Assembly: GCA_002395865.1 (NCBI GenBank)
Contig: DGVE01000176.1
Location: forward strand, 1-11,496
Source of the DNA: Lachnospiraceae bacterium UBA4292
Lineage (GTDB): Bacteria > Bacillota > Clostridia > Lachnospirales > Lachnospiraceae
Length of the DNA stretch: 11,496 nucleotides
Direction: 5' to 3'
Shown here: piece after piece, positions 6,954-11,496 of the stretch
Numbering within the stretch: the first letter of the stretch is position 1
How the letters are laid out: each line of letters starts with the position of its first letter
Notes under the pieces: model-generated
The model's input: only the letters and a program-made list of their open reading frames with translations
Databases searched by the model: none
Told to the model about the DNA's origin: nothing
Program-made: the position numbers and the translations under genes

Positions 6954-7424
6954 ATGTCATTATACAGTGTAATAAAGAGAGTATTCAAAAGCGGAGAGCC
7001 TGATGAGGAAGAGGCGAAGGCGGAGAAGATAGGAAGAGTGGAAAGTCTGGAGAGCTTTCTTCTGGTGGAAAGCGGAATGAGAGGCTCAGAGGAGTATGAG
7101 ATCACGATGGAGGGCGAGAGGGCTGTCGTGAGGAGATACAGAATCCGCTATTTGGGCAGCGATACCGAGAGAATACCTGACGGTCAGGGCAGTGTGGACT
7201 CTGCAGCCGCTCTCGAGAAGCTAAACAGCTTCAGGCTCGGCTCATGGAATGGATTTCATGGTCCTCACCCCAGATTTGTCAGAGATGGAATCATGTTCAG
7301 GCTGGAAGCTCAGGTGAACGGCGGCCGGACACTAAGAGCCGACGGAAGTGAAAATTTTCCCTCCGGTTACACAGAGCTGAAGAGCTGGATATATGCCATC
7401 CTTCGAAATAATGAAAACGATTAA
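6954..7424 (+). CDS. Protein of unknown function, last gene of the operon (156 aa)
   Basis: I do not recognise this protein. It starts at ATG 6954 after a clear AGGAG (6941-6945) with an 8-nt spacer, 29 nt after the MoxR gene. The first 45 residues are charged and probably helical (PDEEEAKAEKIGRVESLESF). The rest alternates short strands (YEITMEGERAVVRRYRIRY) and has a tryptophan/histidine/proline segment, GSWNGFHGPHPRFVRDG, that looks conserved rather than random. There is no signal peptide or transmembrane helix. Position suggests an accessory to the MoxR/vWA pair. No convincing terminator follows it. Confidence 0.75.
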   Translation: MSLYSVIKRVFKSGEPDEEEAKAEKIGRVESLESFLLVESGMRGSEEYEITMEGERAVVRRYRIRYLGSDTERIPDGQGSVDSAAALEKLNSFRLGSWNGFHGPHPRFVRDGIMFRLEAQVNGGRTLRADGSENFPSGYTELKSWIYAILRNNEND

Positions 7425-7530
7425 GAGGATTGTACGCGATAAAAAACACATTGTCCATTTTTTAACATTACATTTGCGCATTTTTCGACGATTTTGCGAA
7501 ATACTAGTTTATAGATTTTTAATACAATTA
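7425..7530. other. AT-rich intergenic stretch, no gene seen
   Basis: The stretch between the operon end and the adhesin promoter is AT-rich with A6 and T6 runs (about 7442-7447 and 7459-7464). These could form only a weak A-U hairpin. There is no GC-rich stem followed by T's, so I see no factor-independent terminator for the upstream operon. An open frame from 7393 to 7608 crosses this stretch but lacks a ribosome site and codon character. Confidence 0.5.
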
Positions 7531-7559
7531 TTGACATTTGACCTCCCCCCAGTTAGAAT
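7531..7559 (+). promoter_or_regulatory. Near-consensus sigma-70/A promoter of the adhesin gene
   Basis: TTGACA (7531-7536) is a perfect -35 and TAGAAT (7554-7559) is 5 of 6 to the -10 consensus, with a 17-bp spacer. Start would be near 7566, giving a leader of about 135 nt. The spacer contains a C6 run, part of an inverted repeat described separately. Confidence 0.8.
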
Positions 7560-7585
7560 CAAGACAGATTTTAAAGTGGGGGGAG
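7543..7585. repeat. Perfect 9-bp inverted repeat bracketing the -10 of the adhesin promoter
   Basis: CTCCCCCCA (7543-7551), in the -35/-10 spacer, and TGGGGGGAG (7577-7585), about 12-20 nt into the predicted transcript, are exact reverse complements 25 bp apart. Arm centres are 34 bp apart. Because the left arm lies upstream of the predicted start, the pair cannot be an RNA hairpin of this transcript. A two-site operator is the simplest reading. It could fold in read-through RNA from the operon upstream. Confidence 0.6.
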
Positions 7586-7615
7586 TATTCTGCCCTTTTA
7601 TAGGATAAAAGTATA

Positions 7616-7640
7616 AAGTCTGAAGGAATATATAAGACTT
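7616..7640 (+). promoter_or_regulatory. Hairpin in the adhesin leader, upstream of the pseudoknot
   Basis: AAGTCT (7616-7621) pairs with AGACTT (7635-7640) around a 13-nt A/G/U-rich loop that contains GAAGGA. It ends 2 nt before the pseudoknot stem. Stability is modest; it may be part of the same structured leader. Confidence 0.35.
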
Positions 7641-7642
7641 CG

Positions 7643-7700
7643 TCGGTGTCGCTGCAGGCACGGCACCGATAGGCAACATGCCTGCGGTAGGGTAATACAG
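7643..7700 (+). promoter_or_regulatory. Structured adhesin leader: predicted H-type pseudoknot with a competing hairpin at the RBS
   Basis: TCGGTGTCG (7643-7651) pairs with CGGCACCGA (7661-7669), 9 bp including one G-U. The 9-nt loop CTGCAGGCA holds GCAGGCA (7654-7660), exactly complementary to TGCCTGC (7679-7685), giving a second stem of 7 bp. The 9-nt linker TAGGCAACA contains a second AGGCA (7671-7675) that can instead pair with the same TGCCT (7679-7683) as a 5-bp hairpin with a 3-nt loop, so two states compete for one strand. The Shine-Dalgarno TAGGG (7688-7692) follows at once, and the ATG is at 7701. Loop, 3' strand and spacings match the leader of the alcohol dehydrogenase. Pairings are seen; ligand and function are unknown. 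Confidence 0.55.
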
Positions 7701-10700
7701 ATGACAACAAAGAGAAGTCACAACAGTATCTTCAGAAGGGCTACTTCGTTCGTTCTGTCAGCTGCCATGGTGCTCAGCTCCATGACTGTTTCGATAGCTG
7801 AGGGGGAGAGTACCTTCAGTGTTCCGAAGGAACAGGATTCTGCCAGTGCGATCAATTTTGAGACGATCCTCGGCGGAGCTGTGGACTACGGTATCGTGGC
7901 TGATAAAATCATCCAGAATTCGCACATGGAGACTACATTCGCGACGCATGAGTTCGTGAACAACGAAAGCAACAACGATGTGGATTTTGTTCACGATAAA
8001 GAGATTCATTTCATAATCGGAAGTCTCGGACTTGATGATTCGGGTAATCCCTCGGTTGTAAGACTTGGTAATACGTTTGCCAGCTCGATCTTTATTGAGG
8101 CACCATCAGAAGTGTTTGACGGGTTCGACGGGGTGGCACACAATATCTCCGGGAAGAAAAATGGCAATTTTCTTTTTATGGGTAACCTTGATGAATCGGG
8201 TAAGCCCATAGTCCGCGCGATTAATGAGGATGCCGGGGCCAACGTGACCAGACTTATCAATAAGATAAGTGATGAGGGTGAGTGGTCTGACAGACTATCT
8301 GCCAAGGCTACATCCGACGAATACAAACTCGGCTCTGATCATATCACAGATAATAGCGGCTACACCACCATTGATGTGGACAGTCCTGAGTTTGAGAACA
8401 AGGTCGTGTACATCGATATGGATGCAGACCTTCTCAGAAGCTGGAACAAAACAAACGGTATCACTATCAAGAAGCGTTCTTCGACTATTGTCGTATTTAA
8501 TGTTGAGGATGATGTGGTCAATGATGTTTACGGTGAAAACGGGGCATTGCAGACAGACAAGTTTAAAGTCCTCACAAACGGCGAGACGATCGTTTCGGTA
8601 TCGAATATAAGCGGAAATCTTTCACCTTACGATGAGAGCACCGTCGGGGCTGTCGGCGTGGACAGCGAGCTGTGCCAGAAGATCATATTCAACATACGTA
8701 CGGATAATGATGTAATACTCGGCAAGATGGCCGGAACCATACTTGTTCCTTATTCTAACTACGTGACGCTGAATAATGGTAATATTTCGGGATGGCTTGT
8801 CGCAAAGGGAACCGTTGAAGTGGCTGTGGAATTCCACTACCTGTACCAGGGAGGAAGCACGGACAGCTATGGTCAGATGCATTTTGCGGCTCATAAGAAC
8901 TTTACCTATAAATATGCGGACAAGAACAGCGTTGAAGAGGACTCCAGTGTGTATATGAAGGAGGGTCAGTATGACTTTATCTATCAGGAGTACAGCGATG
9001 CGGACTATACCGTGCCTATTGGAGCTGCGCAGCTCAGAGCGGTAAAATCCACTAATTTTGTGATCTTCCCCACTAACTCCTTCTACTGTGACGATGCCCA
9101 TGCCTCAGATCCTCACTTTGTGGCTAAGGACACAAATAAAGACTTTTATTTCAGGATCACCGAGAGTCAGGTCAAGAAGACTGACGGTATCGAGAATTCC
9201 GACGGTTATATAAATATCGTTTTGAACGTTGACGTAGATAAAGAGGGAAACTTTAATTATACAGTCTCGTCCAAAACAGTTACAGGCAATAACATCACAT
9301 ATGCGACAAATGAAAATGTGACCATGTCGGGCGTTCAGTTCGACCTCGGCGCCTTCTACAACCGTATCAAGGATGATGAGGTTGTGTTCAGAAAAGAGGA
9401 TGCAAACGGTAACCTGATCTCAGGGGCAAGGCTTCGCATCACAAGAAAGGACGGACGGAGGTTTACAAGCTACGGCTGGGGTGATCCCAGAAACCTCACC
9501 GCATATCAGAACGGTGTCACACAGGTCGGTAACAACTGGATAGGAAGCCAGGACGATCAGGATCCCGGCATGCAGATGAATCAGGGAAGAGGAACCTACG
9601 GCTCCTTCTCATTTGTGACCTCTGATTCGTTTGCAACTATCGTAAAGGGCCTTGACAGGGGCGTGACCTACATACTCACAGAGGCAGATACTCCCCAGGG
9701 ATATTCCACATCCTCACCCATTGAGTTTACGATCGATGAGGAGGGAAGGGTAAAGAGCCGCAATGCAAATGCCAACACCATCACCATGGTGGATGATAAG
9801 CCCTATGAGGTGAACATCAGCAAGTCACTTCTCGGCGGCGGCAATGAGATAAGCGGCGCGACTCTTACTCTTACAAATAACGACAGAAAGAGTCTTGAGA
9901 GCGTAACTGTCACCAGAAACAATACTGCACTCAATTCTTCAAATAACAGCGGATTTACTCAGTCGGGCAGCAGCATCAGCTTTACCACCGGCGGCGGTAC
10001 CTTTACTAAATTCGGAAATCTCCCGGAGGGAACCTATACCCTTACCGAGACGGCTGCTCCGAACGGCTTTGACGTTACTTCCTCCATAAAATTTACAGTA
10101 ACTCATGATGGAGCGATAGTTCTTGAAGGCAACGTTGCGGCCGATCAGGGCAAGGTTGAAGGCAGAACTGTCACGATGTTTGACAAAGCCATCGCGAAGT
10201 TTGCCAAGGTCGATGCTTCCACGTACAACAAGCTTGAAGGGGCAGTTTTTGCTATTTATAGTGTGACGGATTCTGAAACACCTGTTGCCACATTTACCAG
10301 CAATCAATGGCAGGCTACATCTGTCAGCCTCGGTAAGGGTGATTACAGGCTGGTGGAGACGGCGCCGCCTACCGGATATAAGCTTCCCGAGAGTGATATT
10401 ATATTCTCCATCAACGCTGAGGGTAAGCTTGTTATCGATGGCAGCGTTATCGATGACAATACATACTCTGTTCCCAATACGTTTTCGGAAGATACATATA
10501 CGGGCGAGTTTAAGATCGTGAAGATGGACAGCGTTACCGGACTGAAGGTCGCAAATCCCGCAGGACTTAAGCTTTCTCTCTCAGGACCTGATGGCTATTA
10601 TCGCGAATTCGAGAATGCATCGGAATTCACAGTGGATTCTGTTTCCAGAGTGGGAACCTATACTTTGAAGGAGGATAGTACTCCTTCAGGATATACGTAC

Positions 10701-11496
10701 AGCTTTCCCGCGGACGGAATAAAGTTCAGTGTAAGCTTTGATACCGACGGGAATCTCGTACTCTCCAAGGTGACTTCTTCCGATCTGTATTTGATCGAGA
10801 CAGATGACACTACTAAGATCTGCACGCTCAAAGTCTACAACAAGCCTGAAACCTTTGATATAAAGGTGAACAAGTTTGAGAACGTTGGCTGGGACAATCC
10901 GATAAGCGGTGCCACTATGGAGATCAGCTATACGAATGCCGAAGGCCAGAAGGTGGTCGTTGAGACTTGGGTAAGTGATGGAAATTGGAAGGAGATAAAA
11001 GGTCTAAGCAAGTCTATAGTATATACCATTTCAGAAATCAGTGCGCCTTCCGGCTATAAGAAGCTTTCGACATCCGTTCAGGTGAGGGCATCTTCCAATT
11101 GGCCGTATTATGATCTTGTGGGTACGGTCGATCCAGCAGTTGCAAAGTTCGTCGACTGGCAGGGTATATTTATATACAATCAAAAGAATGATACACCCGG
11201 ACCTCAAAACGGTACCATCATTCTCAAGAAGACCATTAACGGTGAGCTCACTGAGGAGGAGAAGAGCGGCCTTCTGAAGTTCACTATAACTACGGATGAC
11301 AACGGTACGACCAAGTATCTGAAGCGTGACGGTTCGCTTACGACGGATGCGACAGAGGGTACTATCACTCTGGCGTCTACTGATTACGACAGCACAAACG
11401 ATGAGTATGTCATAACTCTGTCGAAAGTACCAAATGGTTCATATACCGTAACCGAGACTACGCAGTCACCGGACGGCAAGTCCATGACTGTAAAAT
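7701..11496 (+). CDS. Large secreted SpaA/Cna-B repeat adhesin with choice-of-anchor-A-like head (3' end outside window)
   Basis: The frame is open for 1265 codons from ATG 7701 (TAGGG, 8-nt spacer) to the window end. Residues 1-33 are a signal peptide: basic start KRSHNSIFRR, hydrophobic core, cleavage likely after SIA. Residues about 52-380 resemble the choice-of-anchor-A/adhesive head: ILGGAVDYGIVAD near 56, then GTILVPYSNYV and NGNISGWLVAK before EFHYLYQ near 377. Residues 380-555 are unassigned. From about 560, SpaA/Cna-B-like domains follow. Candidate isopeptide Lys/Glu/acceptor sets are K565/E661/D698 or D699, K708/E783/D828, K836/E886/N926, K941/E991/N1047 and K1058/E1112/N1160. A sixth, less typical domain starts at the TPGPQNG linker near 1165, with E1252. 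Such self-crosslinked domains stiffen surface stalks. A C-terminal LPXTG-type anchor, if present, lies beyond the window. Ligand is unknown. Confidence 0.92.
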   Translation, partial: MTTKRSHNSIFRRATSFVLSAAMVLSSMTVSIAEGESTFSVPKEQDSASAINFETILGGAVDYGIVADKIIQNSHMETTFATHEFVNNESNNDVDFVHDKEIHFIIGSLGLDDSGNPSVVRLGNTFASSIFIEAPSEVFDGFDGVAHNISGKKNGNFLFMGNLDESGKPIVRAINEDAGANVTRLINKISDEGEWSDRLSAKATSDEYKLGSDHITDNSGYTTIDVDSPEFENKVVYIDMDADLLRSWNKTNGITIKKRSSTIVVFNVEDDVVNDVYGENGALQTDKFKVLTNGETIVSVSNISGNLSPYDESTVGAVGVDSELCQKIIFNIRTDNDVILGKMAGTILVPYSNYVTLNNGNISGWLVAKGTVEVAVEFHYLYQGGSTDSYGQMHFAAHKNFTYKYADKNSVEEDSSVYMKEGQYDFIYQEYSDADYTVPIGAAQLRAVKSTNFVIFPTNSFYCDDAHASDPHFVAKDTNKDFYFRITESQVKKTDGIENSDGYINIVLNVDVDKEGNFNYTVSSKTVTGNNITYATNENVTMSGVQFDLGAFYNRIKDDEVVFRKEDANGNLISGARLRITRKDGRRFTSYGWGDPRNLTAYQNGVTQVGNNWIGSQDDQDPGMQMNQGRGTYGSFSFVTSDSFATIVKGLDRGVTYILTEADTPQGYSTSSPIEFTIDEEGRVKSRNANANTITMVDDKPYEVNISKSLLGGGNEISGATLTLTNNDRKSLESVTVTRNNTALNSSNNSGFTQSGSSISFTTGGGTFTKFGNLPEGTYTLTETAAPNGFDVTSSIKFTVTHDGAIVLEGNVAADQGKVEGRTVTMFDKAIAKFAKVDASTYNKLEGAVFAIYSVTDSETPVATFTSNQWQATSVSLGKGDYRLVETAPPTGYKLPESDIIFSINAEGKLVIDGSVIDDNTYSVPNTFSEDTYTGEFKIVKMDSVTGLKVANPAGLKLSLSGPDGYYREFENASEFTVDSVSRVGTYTLKEDSTPSGYTYSFPADGIKFSVSFDTDGNLVLSKVTSSDLYLIETDDTTKICTLKVYNKPETFDIKVNKFENVGWDNPISGATMEISYTNAEGQKVVVETWVSDGNWKEIKGLSKSIVYTISEISAPSGYKKLSTSVQVRASSNWPYYDLVGTVDPAVAKFVDWQGIFIYNQKNDTPGPQNGTIILKKTINGELTEEEKSGLLKFTITTDDNGTTKYLKRDGSLTTDATEGTITLASTDYDSTNDEYVITLSKVPNGSYTVTETTQSPDGKSMTVK

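Noticed and set aside
7442..7464. A6...T6 pairing after the operon as a terminator
   Set aside because: The stem is only A-U pairs with an 11-nt loop and no GC core, so it is too weak to call.
7393..7608. 71-codon plus-strand frame after the 156-aa gene
   Set aside because: It overlaps the end of the preceding gene, has no ribosome site, runs through the adhesin promoter and has no coding character.
7566..7700. Known riboswitch such as c-di-GMP-I (GEMM), c-di-GMP-II, preQ1, SAM-II or ZTP in the adhesin leader
   Set aside because: The conserved core bases of these classes, as far as I can recall them, are absent. A covariance-model search was not possible here.
7758..9101. Minus-strand open frames inside the adhesin gene (7758-8009, 8006-8326, 8622-9101)
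   Set aside because: They are shadows of the continuous plus-strand frame, which has a signal peptide, domains and a good start.
1..11496. CRISPR arrays, tRNA or rRNA genes, insertion sequences, attachment sites
   Set aside because: No regularly spaced direct repeats, cloverleaf-like segments, rRNA-like tracts, transposase frames or terminal inverted repeats were seen by eye.

Overview
The window looks like a chromosomal segment of a low-to-mid GC Firmicute, most plausibly a Lachnospiraceae-type clostridium. This is inferred from three things: purine-rich Shine-Dalgarno sites with sigma-A-like TTGACA/TATAAT promoters, heavy use of ATA, AGA and AGG codons, and a secreted SpaA/Cna-B repeat adhesin typical of gut and rumen clostridia. 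No rRNA, tRNA, CRISPR array, transposase or attachment site was seen.

Left part (1-2277): the 3' end of a Gfo/Idh/MocA-family oxidoreductase runs rightward and converges on a leftward iron-dependent (BdhA-like) alcohol dehydrogenase. A strong bidirectional hairpin terminator separates them. The spacer at 1975-2277 holds divergent promoters: a near-consensus one for the dehydrogenase (TTGACA-17-TATGCT) and a weaker one for the rightward operon. The dehydrogenase mRNA has a structured leader of about 109 nt.

Middle part (2278-7424): six co-directional, tightly packed genes appear to form one operon. They encode a radical SAM protein, a 92-aa charged protein, a BspA-type leucine-rich-repeat protein with an unrecognised C-terminal domain, a zinc-metallopeptidase-like/vWA protein (DUF2201/CoxE-like), a MoxR-type AAA+ ATPase and a 156-aa protein of unknown function. 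None has an obvious signal peptide. The MoxR ATPase and vWA protein are a classic chaperone-like pair. The radical SAM enzyme and LRR protein would be unusual partners, and this operon is one candidate for an undescribed system.

Right part (7425-11496): a promoter almost matching consensus (TTGACA-17-TAGAAT) sits inside an unusual C6/G6 inverted repeat. It drives a leader of about 135 nt and a large secreted adhesin that is open for 1265 codons and runs off the window. The adhesin has a signal peptide, a choice-of-anchor-A-like head and at least six SpaA/Cna-B-like domains.

The observation I consider most worth following is that the leaders of two unrelated, oppositely oriented genes (the alcohol dehydrogenase and the adhesin) share one architecture. 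Each has a 9-bp stem whose loop contains GCAGGCAC, then 17 or 18 nt, then GCCTGCG, which is complementary to the loop, then the Shine-Dalgarno site directly, then the ATG 13 or 14 nt after GCCTGCG. The stem sequences differ but both pair. This suggests an H-type pseudoknot RNA element controlling translation, and it matches no riboswitch class I can recall.
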